Source of the DNA: Stieleria sedimenti
Lineage (GTDB): Bacteria; Planctomycetota; Planctomycetia; Pirellulales; Pirellulaceae
Direction: 5' to 3'
Length of the DNA: 64,000 nucleotides
Assembly (NCBI RefSeq): GCF_025060895.1
Contig: NZ_JANZKV010000146.1
Coordinates: 54,395 to 118,394, forward strand
Both the position numbers and the translations under genes were made by a program. Under the pieces are notes generated by a model. It had not been told where the DNA came from and did not search any database. It worked only from the letters and a program-made list of their open reading frames with translations. Below, piece after piece: positions 16,865-31,800 of the stretch; the stretch's first letter is position 1, and every line of letters starts with the position of its first letter.

Positions 16865-19800
16865 TTAAAACGGTAGCGATCGTAGGAACCGTTGCCCGAA
16901 GCGGCCGTAGTCTTGGCCGTCGATGTCGCCGTCACCGTCGCTGTCCAAGGCTTCGTTGTAATCGGGCTGGCCCTCGCTGGTCAGGAACGCAAGTCCGAAT
17001 CGTCCATAATCTTGGCCGTCGACGTCTCGGTCGCCATCGGTGTCGCCGTAGAGTGCGAAGAAACTGTCCGCTTGCGTCGCGCCGAACTGTAGTGCACCTC
17101 CGGCGACGCCGTCACCGTCGCCGTCAAACTCGGCCGATGTGCCGGCGCGGCGCACCTTGGAAGGGTCAACGGTCAATTGATAATTCCCATCGACGAGCGC
17201 GCCCCCGGTTCGCGTGAAATCACCGCCAAACGAAAGCGTGACAACCGTATTGCCATCCAGGTCCGTCTCCACGGTATGACTGGTGTCGACCGCGACGGGC
17301 TGATCACCGCGTCGTTGCACCAGGAACGCGTCTGCATCGATGTCGACGGAACCGTCAAAGATCAATTCAAGTTGGTTCACTGTCGATCGCTGCGCCCCGG
17401 TGCCGAGCGAACGTGACATCACGTCCACCATGTCCACCAACTCCAATCGCACCTGTTCGGTCTGGCGAATCACGTCCCAGGCCAAACCGGCGGGAGCGGG
17501 CGGGAGCGTGTCGACGGTAAAACTGTCGCCGGCCGCGGCGATCGAAACCGATTCGATGTGCCGAAACTCCGTTTGGAACCCGGCCGTTTGTGTCGAGGCC
17601 GGATCGAAACCGGTGCGACGGATTCCCGAGTGGGTTGCCAGATACAGGTCGTTTTCGCCGACCGCCAGGTCCGACGTTCCAATGGAAACGTCATCGCCGG
17701 CCATATCGACGATCACGGCATGAAGCAACGACAGTTCGCCCGTCGCGGGATCGATCGCGTAGGTGGCGATCGTATTCTGGTCGCGACTGGTCAAGACCGC
17801 GACGGATGCATCTGTCGATAGCTCGATCTGGTCAACATCGAGCAGACCACGAACGCCGGTGTCGCCGTTGCGAATCGTTTGCACCGCATGAATCTGACCG
17901 GATGCTTCGTGGCGGCGATACACGCGGACCTCATCGGCGACCGGGGACGCGGTGTAGATGAACTGTCCGGTGGCGGATGCGGCGACCGCCAGATCGGTCA
18001 CGCCGGCGGAGGTCGCGACGGCCAATTCGGTCACGTATTGGAGGTCTACGCCCGAGCTAAACGAGACATCTGAATGGACGGTTCCGGCGAACGTGAACCC
18101 GCTCCCGATCGTCAGGTTGGGATTTGCCGAGGCGACGAAAACCTGGCCGGAATTCGTGATCGCACGTAGACTCCAAGAACGGAAAAACGTGCGGGAAAAA
18201 TCGGCGGAGTTGTCATCGTCGGTGACGACTAATCGCCAATCGCCGTTGAGCGTCAAGCCATTCAAGACAGACAGCGACTGTTCGGGGCGGTAGGTCCCGC
18301 TGCCGGTGTAGGCCAGGATCGAACGCGTGGCCTGGTCGCTCAGCGTGACCGTCCTGGAATCACGGGAACCACCGACGTCATCGAATAAACGCACCGATCG
18401 ACCATTCGGCGCGATCAGGCGAACGTCCAACTCGTCCATGTCCGCATTATCGATCTGGACGGTCACGTCAAGATCGGTGATCACCGGAACGGTCAGACGA
18501 CTCACACGGAGCGTCTCGGAGGAATCCGCGGTCAAGACGATGGGGGCAGGATCACCCGAGTCGGCTACGAAGGCGGCCGCGGTTTCGGAACCCAAGGGCG
18601 TCGTTTCAATGACGGTCGTCAGAGATCCATCGGCAGCACGCGACAGAGTGACAAACGTCCCGCTGCCGACGATGATCGTTTCACCGTCGCCGGAAATCTC
18701 GAAGATCGGGTCATCAAGCGACACCGACACCGCGATCGAGCCGGCGAGTGTAACCTGTCCCGTTGTGGTGTCTCGATCCAAGATGGCGACTCGCCCCTCA
18801 TCCGCAGCCGTGACATAGACGTTCTGGCCGTCCGGACTGATCAAGACATCCGATGCACCGCCCAAGAAGTTGATGCCGTTGACGCCGTCTCGGAGTGATT
18901 GACGAAGCGTTCCGTCGGCGGCATCGATCACGAACAACGAGTCATCTTCCGAACTGACGGCATACAACGTGTCGCCGTCGGGACTGAGTGCGACCGCGTC
19001 GAACTGATCTGTGACGTCATTGACGCTGGGAACGTCGCCGGACAGAGTCGCCATTTGACCGGCGGCAAGGGTCTGGTTGTCGATGACGTTGCTTGCCCCT
19101 GCGACCGAAGCGGTCAAGTCGACGTCCCCTTCGGGAACCAAGGTGATCCAGACGCTGTGGGCGGGCAACGCGTGGAGGACATGCGTCCCACCGGGGCCGG
19201 TTCCGGCGGCACCGCCGAATGCCGGGTCGATCTGTCGTCCGCCGAGGGCCAACGGCAAGGTCGTCGCGCCGGCACCTCCGTTGACGATCAATCTCGGATC
19301 GGCCACATATTGATGCGTCAGGTTGGCCACCACCAAGACATCGTAGCCGACGAAATCTTCGTTTGTCGTTGCATCGTGATCGGTATCCAATTGGTCCATC
19401 CGCAGGATTCCGACGATGGCATCGGTACCGGCGAGTTCGCGGAAGACTTCGAAGTCGTCCGCGGTGAACTCGGTCAACAACCCGAACGCCTCGGCACCAC
19501 CGAGCACATCGGGAATGCGAGGAGTCAACGGACTGCCCTGGACGAAGGGATTGCTGCGCGAGATCAGACCGGGCTGGGCGGTCCCGTCGAAGCGGCTGAT
19601 GGTTCCATTGCCGCCGACCAAGACCGGATCGATGACGGCGGTGTTGCTGCCGAGCAAGATTCGTCCGTGGTCGGAGGGGACACCGCGGCCGTTGAGTCCA
19701 CCGCTGGCATCGATTGCGACATCGGAGGTCAGGTTGAGCGAGGAAGCAAACCATTTGACGCTTCCGGCGGCTCCACCGGAACCTGCGCCACCGTCGCCAC

Positions 19801-22800
19801 CCTTGCCGCCGTTGCCGCCTTTCCCTCCGTCGCCTCCGTTGCCGCCATCGCCACCGCTGCCGGGCAAGAATGGGATGTCGTCTTGGTAATCGCCTTCGAA
19901 GCCTTCATCACCCGAATATCCGATTTCGCCGAGATAGCCGACTTGGATCGCATCGGCCAACTCGCCGGGCGTGCCATCACCGCCAGCGATCGAGACGGAC
20001 GTTCCGAGCAGATTGGCATCGCGATCGGGGGCGAAGACGACACGACCTGCGGCGATGATCTCCAGCGCCCCGCCGCCATTTCCGCCATCGCCGCCGTAGC
20101 CTCCCTCGGTGCCTTCGCCTCCGTCACCGCCGAAGCCACCATCGCCACCGTATCCGCCTTCGCCACCTTCGTTATAAGGGTAGTCGATTTCGCCTTCGTC
20201 ATCGAGGAAACCGCCGACGGCTCCTCCTCCTCCGCCGCCGCCGCCAGCGCCGCCGCCTCCACCACCGCCTCCGCCACCCGCTCCGCCGCCTCCTCCGCCG
20301 CCGGCTCCACCACCGCCGCCGGTGATAATCAAGGCATCCAGTGGGACGGTTCGGGCGAGGGTCGCGTCGTCACCTGCCACGCCGTTTTCTCCATCGAGTC
20401 CCGCTTCGCCAGCGGTGCCGTGGAATCCGTTTTGGCCGTCGAACGCGTTTCGTCCGTCGCTTCCGTTGACATCGACTGAGTCTCCGCCTTCGCCTCCATC
20501 GCCTTCCGTACCGGCGATTCCTTCTCCGCCTCCGAAGCCATCTCGGCCACCGGCGCCGAACAGTCCGGGATTGCCGCCGTTGATTCCCGCTTGACCCGAT
20601 TCACCCGGTTCGCCGGCAGTGCCCTGGTATCCGGGTTCACCGTCGAAGGCGAGTTCCCCAAATTCACCTTCTTCGCCCGGCGTCAAATCATCAAAGAAAG
20701 CACCGAAGCCGCCAACGCCGCCGTACCCGTTTTCGCCGCCAAAGCCGCCTTCGCCACCGAAGCCGCTACTGCCTCCGTAGCCGCGCTCGCCGCCACCCGG
20801 GCCCGGTGAATTTTCGGTCGCGGCAAATTCGAAGACCACGTTGTCGCCGAGATAGATGTCTCCGGCGACGTGGAACGAAACACCTCGGGCGCGATTGCCG
20901 ACGACGCGAACGATCGAATGGTCAGGCAGGAACAAGTCCCCCGCGAAACGAAATTGGGCGATCGTGCCGCCGGCAATGTGTTCGGCGTAGAACCTCGTTC
21001 GATTGAAGAAACTGGACGATCCCGCCAGCGTTAGCGCCGCGGTGTCGATGTCGACCTGCCGAGAGCCCGCGATGGGGGGCAGCATCGCGGTGACCGGCAA
21101 CGCGTACGATTCGGGAACCATGGCGTACTGCAAGTTGTCAATCGTCACGCCGTCGGATTGCACGTCCAGCGACTTGAGTCCGGCGAAGCTGGACGGTAGC
21201 GTCTTGCGAACGAATCCTTGGCCCGCAGGAATTCGCATCTCGGAAACAACCAACGACGAGTCAATCGTCAATCCGGCCCAGCGGATCAATTGTTCTTGAT
21301 CGGTTTGCCAGACATCGACGCCGAATACTCCGAATCCCATCGCGTCGGCCGGATTGGTGATGGTGATGTTCTCGACCCACGCGGCATTGCCAACGCCGAC
21401 CGCCACGCCAATCGTTGGGCTAGTTCCGGGCGCCGAAAACTGCAGTCCGCCTTCGGTGTATTGTGTCGAATCGGAGATCAGCGATTCGAAACCGATGCGC
21501 TGATCGACCGCAGGATAAACCATTCGGGCCGAGTCACCGATCAGCAGCGAGACCGGATTCAGATCGATCGTCGGTCCCAGCAACCGGGCCAAGGGCGCGG
21601 CCGCCGAATCAGCCGCTTCGACCGCGAGTGTGTCATCTGCGGTGCCGCCAGAAATGCGAATCCGTGTGTCTGGGTCAGCGCGGAACACCGTGACGGCCGG
21701 ATCGGTTGTGTCCAGTCGCCGCGCCGAGACGCTGCCGTCGCTGTGACGGACCCAAGCGGTCGGTTGCGAGCTGGTGTGGTCGTCCAGTGCCACGGTCTCG
21801 ACACCGAACCAAACATCGTCAAACAAGTCGGACGTCGGCAACGGGTTCATCCCGACCGATACGACATCATTGCCTGCGTCTCCGACCAACTGCAGCCCGG
21901 TCGGATGCGACGACGTGATACGAAACTCGTCGTCGCCAGCGCCACCGCCAAATCGAACGGGCGCGTCCAAGCCGGACGCGAATTGAAACACATCATCCCC
22001 CGTCCCCAACCGGCCTTCGTAATCTTCAAAGTCAGCCAATCTCACTTCCGATGCCCATCCACCGGTGATTTGCCCCCAGCCGACGACGACGTGTCCGGCA
22101 TCGACATCGAACGACCCGTCGATGATGGCGACATTCAGTTCGCTTTGGTCCAAGACGAATTGATCGCGGCCCCTTCCGCCATCGACGGTGATCGAAGCAT
22201 TGACTCGGTCGGTGACGAGTCGATCGTCTCCACCGCCCAGGAAAAGCTGCAGCAACTCGTTGGGATCGGTCAGCGTGACGTTGTCGCGCCCCTTTCCTAA
22301 CCGAATCGATGAAGCGAGAAGCGGAGAGTCAATGATCAGGTCGTAATCGATCTTGTCCGCCCCAAGGAACGTCACGTCAGGTGATGGTGCACCCGCGTCG
22401 CGGCGAATCGTGACACTTGAACCGCCGAAGCCGCTGAACGTGTCGCCGCTGAACCAACCCACTTTCGTCGACCGCGCGTCGTCGTGTCGGTCGTCCAAAA
22501 GAATCGTTGCCGGCAGGTTACCGGAGTCGATGATCAATGGGGAATCAAGATCGGATAGCGAGCTGGGGAACCAAGGAATGTTGGTCAGTCCCGGCGTGCC
22601 GACGGTGGTTTCGGCGGTGTCGCCCGTGAATCGAACGGTGGTTTCGCCCCAATAAGCCGGTGTTTGGGGGACATAGACCTGGGACGCCGGCGTCACCAAG
22701 GTCATCGATGTCGCCCAGGACGACGCAATCAGTCGCCTCGAAGGTCGGATCGTCTGAGTTGTCGGTACGGCAGAGACCCCTGATCCTGTGATCAACCAAG

Positions 22801-25800
22801 GATGTTGAGCTTCGACCGGAACGTTCGTTTGATTGACTTCGATGGCAAAACCATTGGCTTCGATCCATTGGTAGGCTTGGTTGTCGGCGACGAGCGCGCC
22901 GTCGACATCAACCGTCAGCTGGTTGTCGCCTGCACCGCCGTCGACGAGATATTGCTGTGTCGAAAGATCGATGGCGTTGGGCACGGCTCCGACCGACAAG
23001 TGGACCTGGTCAGCTGCCGATCCGGTGTGGACGCGAACACGCTCGACAGAGCCGTCGTAACGGACTCCATCGGCACCGAGACCGCTGACGCGATCGGATT
23101 CGATTCTGACGTCCGATGGCAATGCGGACAGCGCGGCGTCAAAGAAAACCTCGTCGTCGCCGCCCGTCGCATGGATGGTGAGGGCTTCGGTAATGTCCGC
23201 TCGTTGTCCTTCCTTTCCGATCGTCCACAAATTCACGCCGCCGCTCGTGGCAAAATCCACCGGACCGCTCGTCGCGTGAATGGTGAACTGATTCGTGCCA
23301 CCGGAGTCCTTCACCGTATGGCTGACGCCTGTAGCCGTGTCGCGAATCAGCAGGTTGTCTTGTGAGACACCCAGCCGCAATTCCAAGCTGGCGATCCCGG
23401 TGTAGTAAACTCCGAACGCCGACGCCAAGCCGTCGATCGCGTCGAACTCCGTCTCATCTTCCAACACGAAGCCCGTGACAAACGCGTTCGCCAGATTCAG
23501 GTCAAAGCCGCTGGTGGTGAACAGCCGAATCTCTTCCACGGCGCCATCGACCGCGTAGTCGACTTCCATCATCACGCCGATGCCCGACGACAACATCGCA
23601 TCTTCGGCGATCGAAACCACGCCATCGGTGACGTCCACATCGAACGGATGGTTCGTCGCAAACGACTGGAACTCCGCCAAGGAGGCGAATTCTTGAACGG
23701 CAACGCCGGGTAGGAAACGGAGCGACGTTTCCAAACTGGGGTTGGCCAGCATTTGATCGATCAAACCGGTTTGACGAATCCGATGCAGGTCTCGGATCTT
23801 GTTGCTGACGGCGTTTTCCAGCAACGCAGCGGAGATCCCGGCGGGTACCATCGGTTCCAAGATGGCAAGGTCGGTCGTCAGCGACCGGGTCTCGATCACC
23901 TTGCGTTGCAGCACGCCGACTCCGCTGCCATCGACTTGGCCGTCGTTGTCACCGTCGAGGTGGGACAGCGTGTTATCGATGATCAGTTGATCGCCACCGG
24001 CGAATCGGTTTCCATCGACAATCACCGGTCCGTCGAGGCGTCCCAAATGCCGTGCCTCGGGCATCGTGATGGTTTCCGAATAAGCCGGGACGGTGATCTG
24101 TTCGGGCACCAGTAGGTCGGCTTGCGGCGTCCGAATGGTTCGGGTGCCATAGCGGGCTGACACGTAGACTCGCGTATAAATCGGAAACAGTTTGAACAGG
24201 GGAATCCCGTAACCGATGATCTTGCTGTAGGAATACGCCGGCCGAATCAGGTAGCTCTCAGTGGTGATGATGTCCGGTTGCGGGATGCGATTGATCCGGG
24301 TGTAAGTGGACTCGGGGATCAGGATATCCAAACCTCTTTGTCCACCACCCAGGAACACTTGATCGTCACCGCTGCCCGTGTTGATCTGGATTTCCAGTTC
24401 AGCCAGCGTGCCATACACGTAGATCCTGTCGTCGCCGGCGCCGGTCAGGATGATCAATCGTTCGACGTTTTTAATTTCGGGGACGACCAGCCCGGCGCCG
24501 AAGATCCGTTGAACCAGTTCGCCATCGATTTCTTCGGTAAAGACGATGAACTCGTCGTCGACCTGTGTGCCCAGGATGACGAGGGTGTCGATCCCGTCGC
24601 CGCCGTCGACGTTGACTTGTGCATTGCGGACGTAGGAAAGCGTGTCGTTTTCGCCGGCTGCGGAAATGACGTTGACGGTATTGAGCGACAACGGTTGGCC
24701 CTCGTCACCGGCTTCATTGGTCGTCAGATGTGCTTGAATGAAGAAGATGTCATCACCGGCTTCTCCGAACAGTGAGATCTCGGCAAGGTTGTGGTTGACT
24801 TCGAAGTAGTCGTTACCGCTGCCGCCATAAAAACGGGTCGGAAACGACACGCCGTCGGTGATCTGGTCGACGACGTCGATCAGGCCCAGCGTCGGATGGT
24901 TGAAGGTTTTGGTCGACAGGATGTTTCCGATGAAGAAACGGTCGCTGCCATCGTCACCGTAGATCGACATCTCGGTTGCGGTGTCGTCGGTGATAAACAG
25001 GTCATCGCCCGCCAGGCCACGCAGCGTGACCAACTCGGTCGTGAAGTACTGAACCTCTTGCCGATAGAGTGCCGCCAGCTGCGGGCTGCGGACGACCAGG
25101 TCGGTCGTGAATTGCGTCAACACCGCAAACAGCGAATCCAACGAATCGCCTTGTTGGGGCAGGTAACGTTGGATCGCTCCACCACCGAGTCGCAAAACGT
25201 CGTCGTCATGCGTTCCGACCACCGTCAAGGCATCCAGTCCGCTCGCGCCGGTGTCTTCGATCCGCAAAATCGAATCGCTGGCGCCGGCAACCGTCACATT
25301 CAAAGAGATTTCATAGATGTCGCTGCCGATTCCCCCGTCGAAGGTCGCGTCGCCGCTGAATCCGTCCACAACGAAGCGATTGACGTCGGTGGGTTCATTG
25401 CCGCTGACGAGATTAAATCCGAACAAGGAGACCGATGAAAAGATCGCCATCGGTTCGGTTTCTTCCAGGACGACACTTCGCTGCGTTTCACCGGCAACGC
25501 TGGGCGCTAATTCGGCGATCGTCAACGAAGCATCGCTGAGTGTGAAGTTGGCGTCGCGTGATTCGGCCAGCGTGTTTGCACCTCCGGCATCAAGGAACAC
25601 GTCGACACCCCGTCCTCCGGTGTACAGGTCGTCTCCCAATCCGCCGTCAAGCGTGTCGACGAACGGAGTCCCGATCAGGACGTCTTGACCGTCACCGGCG
25701 GAAACGGAAAGTTCGATGAGTGATGCGGAGATGTCACCGGCGTCGATCTTGTCGTCACCGGCAAACGTTTCGATGATCAACCGATCGCCGCGTTCGACGC

Positions 25801-28800
25801 CGCCGTTGCTGATCGAAAACTGAATGCTGTTCTCGATCGAACCGGAAATCGTTTCGTCATCGCTGCGAACGGTGATTGAATCTTCGCCTGGCGTGCCGAG
25901 CAGTCGAAGTGTGTCGGCGTCGAAATCGATGCCATACTCCGGCGTGATGAAGACCTCTTCGATCGCCTTGCCCTGGCTATCCAGCAGCGGATTTCCGTCT
26001 GGGCCAAAGACGGGAATGGAGCGCTGGCGTGACCGTTCGACGTTGCGAAGTTCATGCAACACCGGGATCGAATCCGAATCCACTTCCCAGACCGGCTGGC
26101 CCGCCTGGTCGACGACTCCGTCGCCCTCGATCTCTTGGAAGTAGATAAGCGTGCTGTCGGCGGTCAAGCTCCCCAGGATCGGGGCGCCGCCGGCGTCGTA
26201 GCGGTAACTTGCCCCGGCGGATAGCTGCTGGCGGCGGAATCGCTCGACGGTGGCGTCAGACGACATTCCTTCGTTGAGCGTTAGCGATGCATCAAAGACC
26301 CGCCGCACCTCGCGATACTCGATTTTGGCTCTGGTTTCAAAGGCCACGAAAATCGGCTCGCCATCGGACAGCACCGCGGTGCCGCCGCGGTGCGACTGGA
26401 CCCACGCGATCTGGCCATCGGGAAGTGTCTGTTCGGTCAACGTTGGCGTGCCGTCCACTTCGAAATCGTACGATCCGCCATCGAATGTCTGACGATAAAA
26501 GCTTGTCGCGGTTGTGGTGTCGGCGTCGAAGGGATCATCGAGGGAGAAGATCTGCGCGAGATTGGCTCCGTCCAAGATCAGCGTTTCACCCGTCTTGAGT
26601 TGCTCGGTCACCGCAACGAATTCCAAAATCTCGCCCGTACCGAAGTCGACGTCGACGTTCTGCAGGGTCGTCGAGGTCACGTCATCAATCGTCACCGAAT
26701 CGGCGCCGGCTTCCAGGCGGAGGATCACGCGTTGGAATTCCTGCAGCAGAAACGTGTCGGTTTGGAATTGATCCGGCAACCGTTCTGACTGATACGACAG
26801 CATGACGTCTGCCGGATTCGCAAACGACGGAGCAATGGCGACGGTATCGTCGTTCCGATCTTCGATGGAAATCAGCCGGATCGTATCGAGGTCTTCGATG
26901 GTTTCGCCGTCCACCGTTTTGGTCGACTGGCCGCCGAGGATCAATGCATCGGTACCGTCCCCGACCATCCATTCGAACGTATCTTCGCCGTGATTGCCGC
27001 GGAGTGTATCGATGTCGGGGCCACCGGTGATGGTATCCGGGCCGCCTTGCCCCCAAATGACATCATCGCCGCCACCGCCGAGCAGAAAATCTTGTTCGCC
27101 GGCCGGGTCAACGGTGAGGGTGCCGTCGCCGGCGATCGAGATCACATCGCCATAGATCTCGTCGTTTCCGTCACCGCCATCGATGCGGTCTTCGCCCTCG
27201 CCACCGACGATGAAATCTTCACCGCCGTCGCCGGTGATTGCATCGTCGCCACTGCCGCCGTCAATGGTGTCATTGCCTTCGCCGCCGCCGATCAAGTCGT
27301 TTCCGCCGCCGCCGCTGATCGAGTCGTCGCCTCCCATGCCGCCCAGAACGTCGTCGCCGGCACCGCCGTCAATCTGATCGGCCTCGTCCGAGCCGATGAT
27401 CGTGTCGTGTCCGGGACCGCCGAACAACTTTCGGCTGGCGCCCAGCGACGAATGGACTTCGATCGTATCATTGCCCGCGCCGCCGTGGATCTCGATCGCC
27501 GCGGTGACGTCGGCCGAGACGATGTATTCGTCGTCGTTGGGTGTGCCGGCGATGAAGAGTTTCGACACGGTGGCAGGATCGAATTCTTCGCGATTGCCAC
27601 GTGATCGGACGACGATCCGCAGGTGTTGTGTGTTGTCGGTCGGATCGCCGGGTGTGGCGTCGACCATCTTTTGTTCGACCAGGTACTTTTCGCCCCGATT
27701 GGGATCGACCGGTTCTCCCGGACCGGGTTCGTACTTCAGCGTGACCACATCATCGGTCTGTGAAGCGATCGTCGCATTCGGATTGGGACAGCTGAAATTG
27801 AACTCCGCCAGCACGGCACTGAAGAAGGTCTTGCGCGCTTCGAACACCGTGACTTTGCCAAAAATACCCAAATCCATTCCGACCCAAAAAAAGGCATCCA
27901 AGAACGTCGAGAGCCGTCCCGTGGTGTCGAACAGACATTGAGCCCCTTGATCGAGTCGTTGATCCAACTCGCTGAATCGCAGTTTTCCGTCATAAACGTC
28001 CACTCCCGCGATCGCCGGATCGGGCACGTCATTCAAGTTGAAACCGACGTTGGCGCGAATGCCGCCTTCGACCCCAGCCTCAATCAATCCCGCGATACCG
28101 ACCGACGCTCCGGCGGTGATCGTTGAACTGAGCGTGACTTCCGGTAAATCTGAACGAATGGAGCCGTCGCCGTTGAACGTGACTTGATCGTCGACATAGA
28201 ACCCTTGAAAGATTTTTTCGGCCTCTGTGATCGCAGAGTTGCCTTCTTCTTTCCACTGCCGAATGCCCGAGGTGTCAAAACCGAAGATGAAATCGGTGTC
28301 CGCTTGAACGCGACCGCCCAAGCGTGCGTTGAGGCCGGCGAAGATCGGGAACGATTTGCCGTATTGGAAGTTCAGGTTCAAACCCGGCATTTCGTACTTG
28401 AACAAGTCGACGTCTTTTCCCAACAGCAACCCAAACGCGGCAAAGGGATCCGTCAGCAGCGGAAACTCAATCGATCCCTTGGTGGTACCGATCTTTTCGG
28501 TCACCCCTTTGGTCTTGGGGTTCGTCGACTGGTCCAGTTGGGAGGTCGTGTCTTTGGCGCCGTCGGTTGACGGTGTACCGCTGCCGCCGGGCGAACGGAC
28601 TTCATCTCCGATTTTGAAACTGCCGAAATCAATGATCAATGACTCACCCTGGGAGTCGTTGAGAAAGGCTTCGACGCGATCGACCAATTCGACGACCGCC
28701 GCAATCGCCTCAACGCCCTTGGCGACCGGGGCAAACTTCGTCGGCCCCAAAACGACTTTCGCGATGTCGAGCAATGAGGTTTGGGAGGCGCCCAAACGCT

Positions 28801-31800
28801 TCAGCAACGGGATGTCATCGGTCAACACCGACACGATCGGCTCGAGCGGTTCGGTCACCCGAGCCACTTCGGAAATGACCGGCCCGACGAAGCCGGTGAT
28901 GAATTCACCCAAGTCCAACTTCACGTCGGCGAATTCGATGATCGGCGAGCCGCCAAACGTTGCCGAGGAACCGCCGGTGCCGAATTCGATTTCGGCGAAC
29001 AATTGATCGTAATGCAACGTCGTCGTCAGGTTCGGTAATTGCAACCCGTTGGCTTCGGGCAATTGCACCGTTGTGTCCAGATCGACGTTTGCATCGGCGA
29101 CCAAGCGGCCTTGAATGCCAAGACTTTCCAATTGAAGGGGTGCCCAGCGTCCGTTGCCGTCTCCGTCTTGCAAATCGATTTCGAATCGACCTCTCAATCC
29201 GCTGGAACCATCGGCGTCATCGATTTCGTTGATCTGAACTTGCAAGAATCCCAGTTCACCGGTCAGTGACGTTCCCGGGGCGAGTGTCGCGGAGAGATCG
29301 AGTGAGAACTCCGCGCCGCTATCGGTCACGCCGTTGGTGTCGACGTAAAACCAATCGCCGCTGGAAAGGCCAAACCCGAACCCGAAGACGTAATCCATCT
29401 GGATGGTGATCGCGCTGTCGTCTTCCGAGCGGAGGCCCAATCCCGGCACGCTGGCATCGAACGTCAGTGGCACCGTGATCGCTTCAAACACTTTTCCCGA
29501 AAGGACAAGATCAAATTGGACGGCGTCGTCGCGGATCGTCAGACCGATGTCTTCAGGCGCTTGGATGTCCTTGAGCAGCAACCGTCCTTCGCCGTCGAAC
29601 TGCAAACGTCCGTTGGAATCGAAGTCCGGCACCATCAGCGCGCCTTCACCCAGCTTGCTGACCAATGCGAAAAGTTCCGCGCGGATCAGATCGAGAACCG
29701 TTTCATCGTTCGCGATTGCCGATTCCAACGCCGCACCCAATCTCGCGTCATAGCCGGCATCGCCATAGTAGTAGAATCCTCCGGCGTTGGGCACGTCTTG
29801 CTTGATTCCCAGCAAGTCGTCTTCGAGCGTGCCGACAAAGGACGCGGCATCTTTGAGCGCGTCGCCGGCGAGTGGCAGCCCGAGTTCGGCGAATTTCGCA
29901 TCCAGATCCGAATTCAGGCCCGCGAACAGTTGCTCCAACCCATCCAGCAGGTTTTTCGGATCGTTGATCATCGCCCCCAGCCCGAACAATTCCTTCACAC
30001 CCGGGCCGGACAGGTCATAGTCGAAATCGCCGCCGCTGAAGCCTTGGCTTTCCATGGAAACGCCGACGTGCAGCACGTTGTCGCCGAAGCCGTTGTCGTC
30101 GTTGTCTTCGGTCGTGCCTCCGACGGGAATGTTGTCACCCAGATACAGCGGCAGCGACAGATCCGCCCGTCCAGCGACGGAGATTTCTAAATCGTCCGCA
30201 CCGATTTGGCCGACCTCGTGACGCCCCTGGTCGTTGTCTTGGAGTCCGTAAGCCGCCCGAACATCAATCTCCGCGGTCGCCTGTTTGATCGAGAACCCGA
30301 TGGTTCCCAGCGAGGTATTTTCACTCTGGCCGATCAAATCCGCCAAATCCAAACGGACATCCAAATCCACCGGTTGGGAAAGGCCGGCGGTCGCGGAGAC
30401 AAAAACTTCCGACGCGTCGGTAAAGTACGACACCGGGTTCAAGACGTCGCTCAAATCGTACCCGAACCCGAAACGGATCCCGCCCGAACCCGACACACCC
30501 AATTTGATTTGTCCGTCCGAATCGCCCACACGCACGTCCAGTGCGTCCAGGTCCACGGTGACGTCGGCCAGCAGCGGACTGTTGTCAACGAAGTCTTGGA
30601 TTTCATCTCGGAACAATGCGTTCAGATCCACCGAGAAATCGAACTGCTTGTCGACCAACAGCCGCTCCAGGGCGAAGTCGATCAAGAAGTTTGAATCTTG
30701 ATAGGTGATGGTGAACGGTTCGACCGGTTCTCCGAAGAAATCGCTGACGGCCGTGTTCAGATCATCGGCGACACTGGCGAGGTGGCTGCCTGCATTGTCC
30801 CGAACCCCTTCGATCGCGTTCTTCAGCCCGACGATCAAGTCGTCGGTGCCGTCACCGAATAATTCCATCGCACTTTGGTTCAGCCCGGGAATCCTGCGGG
30901 CGATCAAGCTGCCGTTGACGGGATCTTCGTCGACCAATTTGTCCAGACCGGCGATGATGCCGTTGAGGATCGCGTCCAGGCTGACCCCGCGGAGCCCCAG
31001 AATGTCGCTGAACTCGGGGACATCAAAGCGAATTCCCGAGACCAGGCTGTCCAGCGTTCCGACCGTTTCGCCGAAGCTGCCGCGGGCTCGGATCGCAAGT
31101 CCGTCGTCGTTGAGTCCGGAGAGAAACCCGTTCAATTGGATCGGCAAGTTGATGTCGACGATCGAATCGCCGCCCAGTCGGGGCAGCAATTCAGTGGCGA
31201 GCGAGGTGCCGTTGATCAAATCGCGGTAGGAGAGACGTTCATTGGTTTCCAAGATCATCGAGCCAACAATCTCCGCCGTCCCGCCGACGACGCTCAGCCC
31301 GATCGGTCCCAGGTTGACGTCCAAGTCAAATGGCACCAGATCCCCGTCGACGTCACGCCCGGTGTCGACTTGCAGATCGGCGACCAAAGCGGGCGAATCG
31401 ACGTAAAACTGCCCGCTCGAATCGATCCCGAATTGAAACGTCAGGTCGATGCCAGCGCTGACGTTCAAGACCGGGGGCGTAGCACTGTTGACACTGAAGC
31501 CGAAGTCGGATGGGTCAAATCCGCCCAACCGTAACTCGTCAAAATTAATCGCAATCGTTTGGTTGTAATCAAAGGTGGGCAGATCGACGGTGGCGAGGAA
31601 CGACATCGGATTGTTGCCGGCGGCAAAATCGATGTGGTCCAAACCCGCCAGTGTCACGTTGGTGACTTCGTTGCCAACCGTCGCGATGGCAAATGCATTT
31701 TGGATCGGGGTCAGGATGTCGCTTCGCAATCCCGTTTGCAGCTCGTTGGCAAAGACGGTTCCGTCCAGATCGATGCCGAACACATCAGCCACCGACAGTG

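Noticed and set aside
18899..20479. 526-codon rightward open frame inside the giant gene
   Set aside because: It is antisense to the giant gene's beta-rich and Gly-rich region; composition is the complement of Gly/Asp codons, with no ribosome site or known domain.
27000..27500. Dense short repeats resembling a CRISPR or tandem DNA array
   Set aside because: The periodicity comes from codons for GGxGxDxI nonapeptides of the RTX block; no constant repeat with unique spacers.
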